DNA of 64,000 nucleotides, taken from NCBI GenBank assembly GCA_032718475.1, contig JAUCBJ010008332.1:48835-112834 (forward strand), read 5' to 3'. The notes below the pieces were generated by a model. It saw nothing but the letters and a program-made list of their open reading frames with translations. It was not told where the DNA came from and did no database searches. The DNA comes from Nemertoderma westbladi (lineage: Eukaryota; Xenacoelomorpha; Nemertodermatida; Nemertodermatidae). The position numbers and the translations under genes are program-made. Of the stretch, positions 45,951-57,616 are shown one piece after another (the first letter of the stretch is position 1; each line of letters starts with the position of its first letter).

Positions 45951-48900
45951 CTGTTGATAGATTAAACAAAAAAGTGATGAATTGTGGGGTGGGTTGCATT
46001 AAATATAATTCAGTTATTGTGTAGTTTAAATAGAAAATATGTAAATTATTAATTGCTTTACTGTCCCCGAAAAATACTACACTTACTTCCTAATAAATAA
46101 TATATTATTTAACATTAACAGTAGGTTTAAGTGTTGTGGCTGGGGTTGGGAACATTTAAGTTGATCAAAAAGAACTTTCGTTAAAGTTCGTCAAAGAAAA
46201 ACGTTGAGTTAATTCTATAAATGTATATAATAACATAAATATGAATGGGTTTAATGAGTCAAATAAGTTGCATCGATTTGGCATGTTTACTTTGGAAATA
46301 ACAATAATTAATTCCAAACATTTATGTATATAATTGTGTGAAAAGTAGCACTTTTCAGTGTTACGATCCGAGTCTATTTATGTAACGAGCGAGCAAAGTG
46401 AAGTAGGTATATATAAATAGGTAACGGTCATAAAAACTGAATACTACCGCTTCATACAATCATGTAAGTAAGTTTGTTACATAATGGAAACTCATTAAAT
46501 GTTCGAGATTGCGGATGCTTAACTAAACACTCTATTATTATAATGTTAAAGATTATTTTAGTTTATTTTATTTTAGTTTGATTTCATTTTATTTTAGCTG
46601 ATTAATTTAATATCCATCTATGTTCTATGCAACAACTACTATTGTACAGATATTTAAACAACATACAGTAAACTCGAAACCCTACAGCATGCAATATTGG
46701 CAGTGGAGTATACACAAGAAATATTGCAAAAATATATTTTTTCTCAAATGATTGATAACTTTGCAGCGTTACGAGGTTGTTTATGTGAGCTTAGTTGTAT
46801 GATAAGCATGTGTACGAGCATCTTTATTCATTAAATGTCTTATAAATATAGAATTGAAATTATTTTGGCCAGTAAAATTTAAAATAATCTATTTCCAAAT
46901 CGATTTGTGCTAAGAACTTGCCAATCGTGATAAAAGTGAACCATAAACTAACCTGCGGGGATCCCACTGAAACTGTGACGTCAACGTAAAACTGTAGGAG
47001 ATGATGGCGGCGACCCAAAGAATGAATGCAATAAAGGTGAGGAGACTAAGACGGGAGAGGAAACGATAATCTCGTAGGAGTACACATGGGAGTAGAGGAG
47101 CACTTAGGATAAACACCCAATGAGTAATGCGAATCTCAGGCAATAGATTCATTACAATTCTAGAACACAAAATATGATTATATATTTTAAAGAAATACAG
47201 CATTTGGTTTTTAAAAATAACCCAACACTTTATTTAATAGGCTGCTGTAGGCCTACATAGTCGAACAGCTTTCAACAATTCTTGAGCCTTCATGCAATGC
47301 AACAGAACTGAAGAACATCACTAAATACCATACCGGTAGTACTGCTCTCGCCTCTCTGGGACATTCGACGCAATCAAAATATTGACCTTTGATGGAAATA
47401 ACAGCTGATTATTCCCAAAAATAAAACTGCAACCAATATTGAGTTTCGTTTATCGTTTTGGTTAGAATACGTGCCTCTGTAGCCTGCTTCTTTCTCTACA
47501 TTGGTGATTTAACATTGAGACGAAATATTAATTCGCCGAGATTTATGTCCAGCTTCCCCATGTCTCGATGTTCTATTACTGGGGTGTTTTGCATTCAAAT
47601 AGTGTTTAATCACTAACCCTTGAGTTAAATGACCATTGAGCACCAGGAGACCACTAGTAAACATGAACACTTTGAACAGAAGAGAAACCTTTATAAATAC
47701 GTCACCAAATCGTGAACCCCAAACAACAGATGCTAATTGTTCGTATGTATAATACCTGGAATAGTTTTATGACATTTCAAAACAACTACTACTACTACTA
47801 GGATCGGCATGCTGCATTGCAGCTGCATTTTTAAGAATGCTGTGCCGGCTTGGTGGGGTTTCAAAACAAAACCTCTTTTGAACTCGAGCGGGTTAAATCT
47901 AGCTCGAATGTGGATAATATTTCATACCGAAAATGTATAAAAAACATGTAACATTCATTCATTAAACATCAAAACGGTAAGCCGGCACTTTATTAGTACT
48001 GTAAATATAAAAGGGTCGGGCAGTTACAAATTATAAGCGAAATAAAATTAACAATAAATGGACTTACAAATAATATTAATAAAACAATAAAGAGAGTAAT
48101 TGCACGAGAGACTGTTTAGGAAGCAAGGTAAGAAATGCACCAATTACAAAGATCCTCAACGGCGCAAACAATATAACGGGGACCAGGGGCAATTATAAGA
48201 CATTGAAGTAGGCAAGAATACTAGACCTTTTCTGCTCGTGACTCAGAGTTTTTATTTGCAAATATATTTTTTTGTTAAAGATTTATTTTAGGATTAAGTT
48301 AAAACTAATCAATTCGCGGGGTGTGCGTGAAGTTCATGATGGATGATAGCCTAGTCCAACAACCAACTGAAACAAAATTGTTTCATTGGAAGGAGAACAT
48401 TTCAAGTAGGCCTACAACTAAGTCCCAGTCCGGTACGGTTTAGAGAATTTACATCTCTCCAGAGTTCGTGGTTTCGACCCCTGCATGGGGGCCAGGGTAG
48501 TCTTCGTTATGGCCCGAATGCTTTAAAGGCACTAATCAGGGGCATCGACATCTGTCTTGCATCCTTAACTGTTAAATGAGAACCAGTTACCTTTGGGGAG
48601 TATAGGTCTACGGGGAAGGGCCGCACTAAAATAAGTCGTAAGACTTTGTATATAACCATATTTAAACACAAAAATTTTAATTAAAAATTACAAATATAAT
48701 TATCTTTATCTGGAGGCCAGGCAGGACTGAGAAAGGAGGACAACTGGAGCCAGTTATGGGCTCTTCGAACAGTAGAGCCATCTGGCCTCCAAATAAAGAT
48801 TATTCTAACTCCTTATCTGTGCAACATTGTATTATTTTAAATTTAATTTTTTATAATATATTTTAAACTATATTTTTAATTCAACAGAAACAATAATAAA

Positions 48901-51900
48901 GTATCTTCGTTGTCCCGCTTGTGGTTGCTGTATATTTAAAAATAATAAAAAATAAATTACAAATAATTCATTTTAATAAAAATATAAACTAACTAATTTA
49001 ACAACTTTGTTACATTCATAATTTTTTGGATCGAATCATTCATTAGGCGTAATGATTTTACTGTAATTAGGTGACCTAAATGTACAAGTTTAATGGTGAT
49101 AAGTATACGTACAATTTAACCCTTTTCCCATCGCTTTCTCCGTAAAGACAGTCAATAAGTATCTTAGCCGTGTAACTCATAGCAAAGTTCGTCGTAATAA
49201 TAGCAACTATAGCAATAACACCAGATTGAGCCATGGTGAATGGAAGACCTAAAAGTGGGGGGCCCTGTAAAAAGTAAGTTAACCAAAATTAAAAGTTACT
49301 GGGGGATACCTGTTAAATGAAAATAAAGGAAGACAGTTTTCCTTTCCATTAAGTTACAGTCCATAAAGTAAAGTGGTCCATCTTAGCCTACCATATGTAG
49401 GATAAATTGGGTAACAAATAGTGATCCGAATTTCCAACACTTACCAACAAGCACACAGATGTGTTCCACCATGCAACACTTACCAACAAGCACACAGATG
49501 TGTTCCACCATGTTTCCCAATAACTATTTTTGCGCATATACGACGATTTTCGAGACTTGGACTTCTGGTTCGCTGAATCGTTTTCTGCAATTTCTTCATG
49601 TTTTTGCATTTTATTCTGATGCTCACAATTCTAGGCTATAAAGATGTCTTTAACTAAACTCTTGAAAGGGATACAGGACTTGTACAGTAAGAATCGGGAA
49701 GGATCTCATTTCCACTGTCTGAGCTCGCTCGACCTAGTACAGTAGTAGTAGTACTGTAGTAAATAAATTATACTGCTTAGGCTAAAATTGTGGTTAAATA
49801 AACTGAGGGTAGACCATTTATTAAATCTAAAATAAAATTTATAATCAACAGAACGCCACCCCAAAATCAATGCAATAAAATATGATTTCACATTTTAATT
49901 CGAAAATAGAAAATATAGATAGTTAGTTAACCCTATATACCCTGGACCTTTTAGCTCTTCCCGCAGCCTGGGGGGTGGGGGATTCGACCCAGACCTGATT
50001 TCTTATCCTGTTTTTGATGAAATTCACTGAAATTTGGTAACAATATATCTAGTGGTACATTTTAACACATATATGAAAATTAGTATATGAAAATTAGTGG
50101 TTTTGTGCGCAATGAAAAAATTTAAATTAATTGCTAATAATGTGACATATGTACCTGATTTTCAAGTCTCACGTGAATATTGGCGGTGGCGAATTCAATG
50201 GGAGAGAAATTGAGTTGATTCAAGTACTGCAACTGCCATTTTTCGTGCGGACACCAAAAAGTGGGTGCAGCACTAAATTTGTGTTTTTTAATATTCATTT
50301 TATAATCTATATGTATTTCCGCGATTCATCCGATTAACGCAACTACCATTTTTCAAGCGTGCACCAAAAGTGCGTGCAGCACGAAATTTTAAAAATTATT
50401 TGTTTCGAAATATTCATTTTATAAACTAAACGCATATCCCATCTCAGATAAATATAATTTCAGGCATAATAAAATAACTTATTCTAAGCAGGGTCGATAG
50501 TAAAGGGAAGGAAAGGGTCAGGGTTGAATAAACTCCAATGAAATAATTGCTGATGCTGACTAATATAAATAGTGTTGTTGAGTTGTAGTGTTGCGTTACT
50601 CAGATGAACTCCATTTTATTACCATTGCATTCACAATCACAGAAAACCTATATAGATAACAGGAATATACTGTAGATCATACGATGAATATTTAAACAAA
50701 ACAAATTTTAAAAATTTCGAGCAGCGGATGCACCTACTTTTGGTGCACGAAAAATGGTAGTTGCGTTACTCCTATGAACTTCATTTCAAATCCATTGAAT
50801 TCGCGATGACAGAAAACCTATAATTCGCGTGAATATAGGCCAAATAATGATAATTTCGAAACAATTAATTTTGAAAAAAATTTCGTGTAGCACCCAATTT
50901 TGGTACCCGCACGAAATATACATGTTAGGCCTCTAAACTATACATTAGATATATTGTACTAAACTCCACATCCATAAAAGCGATATAGAATAGAATTTGT
51001 ATGGTTTTAGGCAACTTTATAATTTACTCTATAATTTTTTCTCGCATGAAAAAAACGGGCGAGGTTATAGAGCCACGGTTTTTTTTCGTTTGGAAGAGGA
51101 ATCAATTTGGGGAAAAGTCAAGAAGTTTCAAGGTCATACCTCTAACCCTTTAGAAATGCCAGCGGCTCTTATAATGATGGTCTGGGCGGAACCCCCCCCC
51201 CCCCCCCCCCCCCAGGATAGGTAGGGTTATAACTTAAAGATATAGATAGAGATACGTAGATAACATATATATGATAAGAATGTAAAAATGTACTCACTCA
51301 TATAATAATTATTAGTGAAAAATAATTAATAATATAATTACATAAATTTAATGACTAAAAGCGCTTTTACTAGCTATTAACTGATGAGTAAAGAGTTGAG
51401 TTTCTGTTAAATTCTGACAGATTTATGGCCATCTGATGGTTCATACTAAATAGATCCATCTAATCCCTGGAATATGCATTCCCGAATACAACAGGTGGTT
51501 GCAGCTCAATGGTCAGACCACGTGAATCGATCAAGGAGAATAACATTAATTTCAATCTGGAACCCATTATTTTGTAAATCTCTCGAGTTACCGCTCGTTG
51601 AGATGCACAGGATTCAAATGTGCGGCGAGTGGGGACGCAAGCGAGATTATTATACGGGACCCGGGCTGTTTCATTTGTTATCTGTCGGTCTGCCGGTCGG
51701 TCTGTTTGTTCGGTGGGTCGGTCGGTCGGTCGGTCGGTCGGTCGGTCGGTCGGTCGGTCGGTCGGTCGGTCGGTCGGTCGGTCGGTCGGTCGGTCGGTCG
51801 GTCGGTCGGTCGGTCGGTCGGTCGGTCGGTCGGTCGGTCGGTCGGTCGGTCGGTCGGTCCGGTCGGTCGTCAATGACTGCCTGTAGGCTGCTACATCATA

Positions 51901-53337
51901 ATCTTTTTTCAATCGTGAATCTTTTATGAAATGAAACAGGGATGGACTTCATATCAATAAATTTGTTACAGAAGACTTTTTATCACTAAATGATAATAGT
52001 AATATGAAGTAGTAATAGAGAATGGAAGCATAAATCTATTTCACTGGCTGGGAAACAAAACAAAAATTACTTTATAAGATAAATATAATTTGTGAGATAG
52101 ATATTTAATCTGTCTATATAATTTATGAAGTAAATAATACATATTTATTTAGTATAAAATATATTATATTATTATTATTTGTTATACAATAATAGTTACA
52201 AATTTACAGTTCAGTTGTTCAAAATATTATTGCAATAAATACAAATGGGTTTATTTCGTGTTCGAATAAATATTAATATTCCCTTCCTAATACTTAAAAA
52301 ATCGATAACCATATTGTATTGGCCGCATTGGGTGGGCGACACAGTATTCAACGTTTGTGGATCATATTTTTATGTAAACCATATACTGTCAGTAGATGTC
52401 CAAGTAGAGAAGATATAGGTCCCTCCCTACCTAGCTAAAGAAGCTATTTAAAGAACATCTGTGACAACTAACAGAATAAACGCGAAGTGATAGACGTGTA
52501 GTTTAATTTGTATACTAAGAGTGCCAGGAAGAAGGGTTTTATAAGAACAACCTGATAAAATTTCTTTCAATTATTCCACATTTTGTCTGTTCTATATCTA
52601 AAAGGGATTGACCGGGATCGATTTGGCCGTGGCTGGGGAATATTTCTCGAATTGATGGTACATAAAAGCTTAGTTTCATAAGACCTTAATTCAACACCTT
52701 TTTTGATGCTTTTTTAAACAGCTAAATAGGTTCCCAATGTTAACTGATAATAAATCTTACACAACACCACTAACCATGGAGGGAGCCGTCCAGAGAAAAC
52801 TAACATGTCAAAGAAAACAAAAGAGTGATTTATATTAACTATTTCGGTTATTTAATAATTACTATAATTATAAACAATGTCAACAATAATTAAAATTAAC
52901 ATGGCAATACGATGTGAGTGAATGGGGAATGTAGTTTGTCACACAAATAAATACAGAATACACGATCTAACTGATTTATAATTAATTGTTATATTAATGT
53001 AGAAATACGGGGATAATTTGATAGTTTCAACTATCAATATTCAGATTGCACTGCGTTAGTTGGAAGGCAGACGAGTGTTTGTGGACGCGAATAGGGATTA
53101 CAAGACCCAAAGCAAATGTATTGTAGAGAGTCAGTGGTTAGTTCGTCCTCCAATAAACCGGGTAAGATACCCAGCCACACTCTGCGGCCTCAATAAATAT
53201 GGGAATCCGTAATATAGGAAGTGGTCCATTCTGATAAATTTTAAATTGTTTTTTTTTTTCAATTCAAAATTCAAAGTAGATTATAGAAATCTTACGTTTA
53301 ACACCGTAGCAGCTCCAGAAACCTTCTCATAGTCGAC
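45194..53337 (-). CDS. Vesicular inhibitory amino acid transporter-like protein (SLC32 family), 5'-partial
   Basis: Five minus-strand exons join in one open frame of 431 codons: 53296-53337, 49113-49264, 47618-47755, 46953-47159 and 45194-45950 (stop TAA 45194-45196). Junctions are GT/AG with compatible phases. Landmarks resemble VIAAT: LLGLPFTMAQSG (TM1), YTAKILIDCLYGES, YYTYEQLASVVWGSRFGD, FTSGLLVLNG, RDYRFLSRLSLL, LEGNLSGAAVAVSF, and C-terminal TM segments around WRLLIILSMVVWAAFLPYYE. VIAAT loads GABA and glycine into synaptic vesicles using the proton gradient. About 30 residues expected between WDPR and LEGN (a TM with a YTSQIFLPS-like end) have no exon in 45951-46952, although the junction is in frame. 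N-terminal exons were not found. The exact substrate is unknown. Confidence 0.78.
46953..47159 (-). CDS. SLC32-like gene, fourth visible exon
   Basis: 207 bp between GTGTTCTAG and GTTAGT, encoding IVMNLLPEIRITHWVFILSA, LLPCVLLRDYRFLSRLSLLT and two hydrophobic helices. It ends at WDPR, in phase 2. Confidence 0.78.
47618..47755 (-). CDS. SLC32-like gene, third visible exon
   Basis: 138 bp between TATTCCAG and GTTAGT, encoding YYTYEQLASVVWGSRFGDVF and LLFKVFMFTSGLLVLNGHLT. It is collinear with the VIAAT loop and next helix. Confidence 0.75.
48425..48665 (+). mobile_element. tRNA-derived SINE, family 2, diverged copy in an intron
   Basis: It shares body words with 15869-16130 (GAATGCTTTAAAGG, TTGCATCCTTAACTG, TAAGTCGTAAGACTTTG). 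Box B is decayed (GTGGTTTCGACCC). It lies antisense in the intron between SLC32-like exons 49113 and 47755. Confidence 0.65.
48712..48805 (+). repeat. Short repeat with CTGGAGGCCAG...CTGGCCTCCA inverted ends
   Basis: The 10-bp inverted ends and the AATAAAGATTATTC tail look like the 3' end of a short retroposon. Not classified. Confidence 0.35.
49113..49264 (-). CDS. SLC32-like gene, exon with first transmembrane helices
   Basis: 152 bp after TTTTTACAG. It encodes GPPLLGLPFTMAQSGVIAIV and FAMSYTAKILIDCLYGESDG and ends at AATT|GTACGT. This donor, rather than the nearer G|GTTAAA, gives the phase needed by the next exon. Confidence 0.75.
50160..50960. repeat. Second palindromic repeat cluster in SLC32-like intron
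   Basis: Two forward units (about 50210-50410: CCATTTTTCGTGCGGACACC, GTGGGTGCAGCAC) face two reverse units (about 50690-50900: CTTTTGGTGCACGAAAAATG, GTTGCGTTACTC). It is similar in plan to 10831-11515. The stretch 50880-51010 also matches 39170-39330. Confidence 0.6.
51190..51213 (+). repeat. Poly-C run
   Basis: About 24 consecutive C, G-quadruplex capable on the minus (transcribed) strand of the SLC32-like intron. Length in the assembly may be unreliable. Confidence 0.7.
51711..51860 (+). repeat. (CGGT)n tetranucleotide microsatellite, ~150 bp
   Basis: An almost perfect tetramer array with one slip near 51860. A stop-free 4-bp unit repeats every 12 bp (4 codons), so all frames stay open and give (VGRS)n on plus and (DRPT)n on minus. 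These are not genes. It is intronic in the SLC32-like gene. Confidence 0.95.
53296..53337 (-). CDS. SLC32-like gene, first visible exon
   Basis: 42 bp encoding VDYEKVSGAATVLN, between TTTTTTGGCAG and GTAAGA. It ends in phase 0 and joins directly to GPPLLGLPF, as in the VIAAT N-terminal region. The open frame continues upstream to 53484, but the strong acceptor makes that intronic. Confidence 0.62.
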
Positions 53338-54297
53338 CTGCCAAAAAATTAAAAAAGCCAACAATTTCACGAAAATTCCAAGTACGGCGGCTCCCCAGGT
53401 CGTTAAATTCAAATTTTGTGTCAGATTTTCGTTTTCCGTCATCAATGCCTGTCCGTTTGGATGCCTAATTTTTTTTACAGACATACAGACAGAAAGGCAG
53501 ACAGTCTAGATTTCGTTGAAGGTTAAAATTCAAAATTTAAAAATTGGGAAAAAATATTTTAAAAACATTGGAAATGGAATCACCAAACAAGGAAACCTTT
53601 AACCTTGCCATAACTTTGATGATCTGCTGGGCTTTTCTCATTTTTTTTACAAGTAGGCAGGACTGAGAGACAACATTAACAATGTGAGAATGTATATATA
53701 TGTGTATTCACTGTATATGTGTATATATGTGAATTTGACAAACGACATTGTTTGAAAAATCACTGCAGTTACAGAAAATGGCGGGAAGTTTGAATAACAT
53801 AAAGCTCGAAATTGACCACATTTTTTGCCATGACATGACTTCTGGACTTCGTCTTAGAAAATTGACAATAATTAAAAAAAAACAAGATAACAAACTGTCT
53901 TCAATTAATTGATCCATTAACTTCTATATATAGAACTAGCAATAAGAGAAAGACAAACAACTGTGGACAATAATTAATTGACCATTTCCTATATGACGGG
54001 ACACAGGGGAAGAATAACAGGTCTCATAACCCTCTATGCAATACAAATATTGGAAATAAACAATGAAATTTACATTTTAAACAAGAAATTAAACAATAAT
54101 AAAGTGCAAAAAATGCGAACAATGTTAATGACACTATTACGGGGCCCCAAAGGGAACAAATAAATAGAAATAAATATCGCCAACTTTGTGTTTTCAGTAA
54201 CAAGAAGTTCTCACTGCGTTTATTTTGATTTACATGTCCCTTTCGGGGTCTCCGTAGACTAAACATGGAACTGTAACCGAAATAAATTAGTTATTAT
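53338..54297. other. Region between SLC32-like exon and CLPTM1 3' end
   Basis: The missing 5' exons of the SLC32-like gene could lie here, but none was recognised. It contains a short GACAGAAAGGCAGACAG tract (about 53490) and AT-rich sequence. Confidence 0.4.
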
Positions 54298-54760
54298 TTA
54301 ATCGTCCTTTTTAACAGAACGTTGGCGGACATTTGACCCGGAGGCATCAGTAACCGCTGCACCGGCGGTGTCAGCCGCCGTTTCACCGGAATCCACCCCA
54401 CCACCATCACATATAGATTGCACCGGTGTCGCCACAGCTTCACCGTTACTCTGGTGCATCTCACCGGTGGTGCCGAACTCGTTAACGCGTTTGTAGTCCA
54501 CGGGGTAGATCCACTTCTGGTAGACGTAGATTAGGAACACAACGTCGTCCCGCAGACACCCTAACCGGTACAACATCGGCATCTTAATGACGAAAGCAAA
54601 GAGATCGTCAATAAACGTGTTGAGCGCCTTGTAGGTCAACATCCTCCAAGGAAGATGAGCCACAGACTTCAACTTATAGTTAATAAAGAGTTGGGGAGTC
54701 ATCATGATAAATCCGAAGGTGAGAAGGAAACCGTAGAACATAGAGAGAACGAAACTATAC
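54298..54760 (-). CDS. CLPTM1: CLPTM1 exon 2 (last coding exon)
   Basis: 463 bp after TTTGTTACAG, starting with the G that completes the split Trp codon. It encodes the final helices and an acidic, Thr/Ala/Gly-rich cytosolic tail ending KKDD. TAA stop at 54298-54300. Confidence 0.93.
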
Positions 54761-57616
54761 CTGTAACAAACACATTAATGTAACCTTTATTTAGTCGGGT
54801 TGAAGCGCGTATTGTATAGCACAATAGTAGACGTGGGGCCTTCCCAAAAACGTTTCCAGATGAGCCCTTGCGTAGGTCGACAGATGAACTATAGATATTA
54901 GTGTTGAAACATTTTCGACAACGACGAGGGACGGGTCCACTAAATATACCCGCCACGCTATGACCCACCTACACTTACGTGGCTCGCCCCACAGCACTTA
55001 CAATGATATTCACGGGCGACCCACAGAATTATTCACGGGCGACCCACAGAATTATTCACGGGCGACCCACAGAATTATTCACGGGCGACCCACAGAATTT
55101 GGATCGGTATAAAAATGTCGGATTCAACTAACCACCCCCCCCCCCCCCCCCCTTACAGTGCAGTGTAACAAGCTCAAATATCAACGATTTAATTTTAAGG
55201 TTACATATCTACTTCTGTCTTTTTTTATAATATCTTATCTGGGTAAATCTGGTAGATTGAATGACCCGGCGATGGATGGGAAGATTAATAGGAAGGATTA
55301 ACTAATAAAGTATAAAGGGGGGGGGGGGGGGGGGGGGTCTCACATCTTTTCGTACGGAATTTCAATTTATATTACTTTTCAACTTCCTTTTCTTCTTTAC
55401 TTTTTTTGCTTCTATTCTTCTTATTGTAAATTCATTATTATTGAGTCAATAGATGATTGAAAGTTTACTTCTGTTATAAAATATATATTAACTTACCAAC
55501 CGGTTTCCGTTATAGAATATTAACTTACCTTCCGGTTTCGGTTATAGAATATTAACTTACCAACCGGTTTCCGTTATGGAATATTAACTTACCAACCAGT
55601 TTCGGTTATAGAATATTAACTTACCAACCGGTTTCCGTTATAGAATATTAACTTACCAACCAGTCTCGGTTATAGAATATTAACTTACCAACCGGTTTCC
55701 GTTATAGAATATTAACTTACCAACCAGTTTCGGTTATAGAATATTAACTTACCAACCAGTTTCGGTTATAGAATATTAACTTACCAACCGGTTTCCGTTA
55801 TAGAATATTAACTTAGCTTCCGGTTTCGGTTATAGAATATTAACTTACCAACCGGTTTCGGTTATAGAATATTAACTTACCTTCCGGTTTCGGTTATAGA
55901 ATATTAACTTACCAACCGGTTTCGGTTATAGAATATTAACTTACCAACCGGTTTCCGTTATAGAATATTAACTTACCAACCAGTTTCGGTTATAGAATAT
56001 TAACTTACCAACCGGTTTCCGTTATAGAATATTAACTTACCAACCGGTTTCGGTTATAGAATATTAACTTACCAACCGGTTTCCGTTATATAATATTAAC
56101 TTACCAACCGGTTTCCGTTATATAATATTAACTTACCAACCGGTTTCCGTTATAGAATATTAACTTACCATCCTTTGTGTTCGTTATATATGAGAGAATA
56201 TACGGCGTAGCCGCCGAGGAGAGGAAATAGAAACCAGGAGAGATACTTGAAGGCGAGCATGTCGTAGTGTTTGGTGGCGCTCTGAGTGTAACTGTCCTTA
56301 TCCTTAAAGGAGACCCGGGGGAGGAGACCGAATAGGAGGTTGGAACGATCTACGGTCACGTTAACCACCTTGGTGATCTTCCACAACTCAATGAGGAGTC
56401 CGATCCCGATACTGACGACAATGACGAAGTTAGTGTCGTTGTCCAGGACGTAGAGGAGGACGATGAGAGATTGAAAGACGTTGAAGAAAACAGAGCGAAC
56501 TGACAAACCTTCTAGGGATTTACGTTGTCGCCAAAACTGAATGTCGTTTTTAAAAGCGAGAAATTCGAAGACGGAATGGACGATGGAGACGACGATGGTG
56601 AGACCGAGAAGATACGGGTTGGTCTCCACGAGGGTTCGCTTGAGAGAGTCCTGTTCCTCATCATCTGCCTCCTCGTTCCCGTCGACCGCGAGGAAGTTCC
56701 ACTTGTTCCGCAGCCCCTGAGCCGCGTAGAGCTGCCAACGGAACAGCGAGATAGGGGAGAAAGTTAGACGGAGAGTGAGGGAGTCGTTGAGGGAACCGAT
56801 CGGTTGGTAGTCGGAGCGGAGGTTCCAGTAGGAGTTGAAGTAGAGAACGGGGTAGTAGTTCCCGGTCCCGGGGTCGAACTCGATGAATTCGTCGAGCGGC
56901 GCGGGAATCTGTCCCTGTCGCCAAGGCGAGTGGTCGTCAAGGAGGTTCAACGTCAGGTTGGGATGCCAGTGCGAGAGAATGTCAACGCGGGATGCCTCGT
57001 TATCCGCCAGTTCCTTAGATTCACCCTCGCCCGTCAACAAGTTGCGCGTTTTAACATATCGTTTTTTCTTGTAAATATTGAGTTGCTGAGTTTTAGCGAT
57101 TGTCATTCTGCGGATGTGGCCTTTACCTCTCGGATTTGCGGGTTTACCTTCCGGTGTTAGGTAGACGTGGAGATACACGGAACCGTTGTTCCGCATGTGT
57201 TCCGTGGTGGGAAACTCGTGTTCCAACGAGAAGGTAGAATCACCCTCAGGGCCTTCCGTCCACGAACCGTAGGTTAGACCTTCCAATGCCCATATATGGG
57301 CATTCGGATTGTCGAAGTCCATAAAACGGTCCCCTTCTGATAAATAGAAGTGGATATCGTAGACGGTGTCCTTCTGGTACACGTTCAGACCCGCACCCGC
57401 TGCCATGGGAACCGACGGTGTATTGCTACCCCCGTCCGAGGGTGATTTATTCCAGCCCTTAAAGAAACTAATTATGAAGTAAATAAATATCATTCGGAAA
57501 GCCATTCCCTTCACCATGGACCAGGTAGACTGCTGTTGCTCAGGTGCCGCGTTGGTGTTCCCATTGGCGTCGCCATTAGCAACGGCAACGTTCGCTGGAG
57601 CTCCAGATTCAGCCAT
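54298..57616 (-). CDS. CLPTM1: CLPTM1 family multi-pass membrane protein, two exons
   Basis: Exon 1 is 57616-56169 (482 codons plus TG); exon 2 is 54760-54298. The split codon TG|G restores Trp in EHKGW-YSFVLSMFYGFLL. The joined protein is 636 residues, close to human CLPTM1 (669). Seen: an N-terminal Ala/Asn-rich tail, one hydrophobic segment (about residues 35-52), a large luminal domain with GSVYLHVYLTPEGKP, HWHPNLTLNLLDDHSPW and YYPVLYFNSYWNL, then helices from TNPYLLGLTIVVSIVHSVFE through the C-terminus with TPQLFINYKLKSVAHLPWRM and a KKDD end. The start ATG has A at -3 and G at +4. Human CLPTM1 is an ER/Golgi protein reported to hold back GABA-A receptor traffic; transfer of that role is inference. 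The intron opens with a splice-donor repeat array. Confidence 0.95.
54996..55105. repeat. 23-bp tandem repeat (~4.5 copies) in CLPTM1 intron
   Basis: The unit ATTCACGGGCGACCCACAGA-ATT is repeated without spacers. It is followed by a poly-C run at about 55136-55152, and a poly-G run at about 55318-55337. Confidence 0.9.
55491..56168 (-). repeat. 32-bp tandem array of 5' splice-site copies in CLPTM1 intron
   Basis: ACTTACC occurs every 32 bp from 55491 to 56163, 22 times, with one damaged copy at about 55811 (ACTTAGC). On the transcribed strand each unit reads GGTTGGTAAGTTAATATTC or GGAAGGTAAGTTAATATTC and then a TATAACcGAAACC segment. The first unit on the transcript (56163) is the real exon 1 donor; 20 of the other 21 keep GGTAAGT. 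Alternating CGGTTTCCG and CAGTTTCGG variants suggest amplification by multi-unit slippage or unequal exchange. Confidence 0.93.
56169..57616 (-). CDS. CLPTM1: CLPTM1 exon 1
   Basis: A single 1448-bp exon encodes residues 1-482 and the first two bases of Trp483. It ends GGATG|GTAAGT. If the intron is retained, the Trp codon is followed at once by an in-frame TAA. Confidence 0.94.

Noticed and set aside
51460-51929. Long open frames on both strands encoding (VGRS)n and (DRPT)n
   Set aside because: They are produced by the stop-free (CGGT)n microsatellite, which keeps every frame open.
53338-53484. N-terminal extension of the SLC32-like first exon (MTENENLTQNL region)
   Set aside because: A strong TTTTTTGGCAG acceptor at 53338 makes the upstream part more likely intron; the extension lacks VIAAT-like sequence.
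56525-57160. Open frames antisense to CLPTM1
   Set aside because: Shadows of a well-supported coding exon on the opposite strand.
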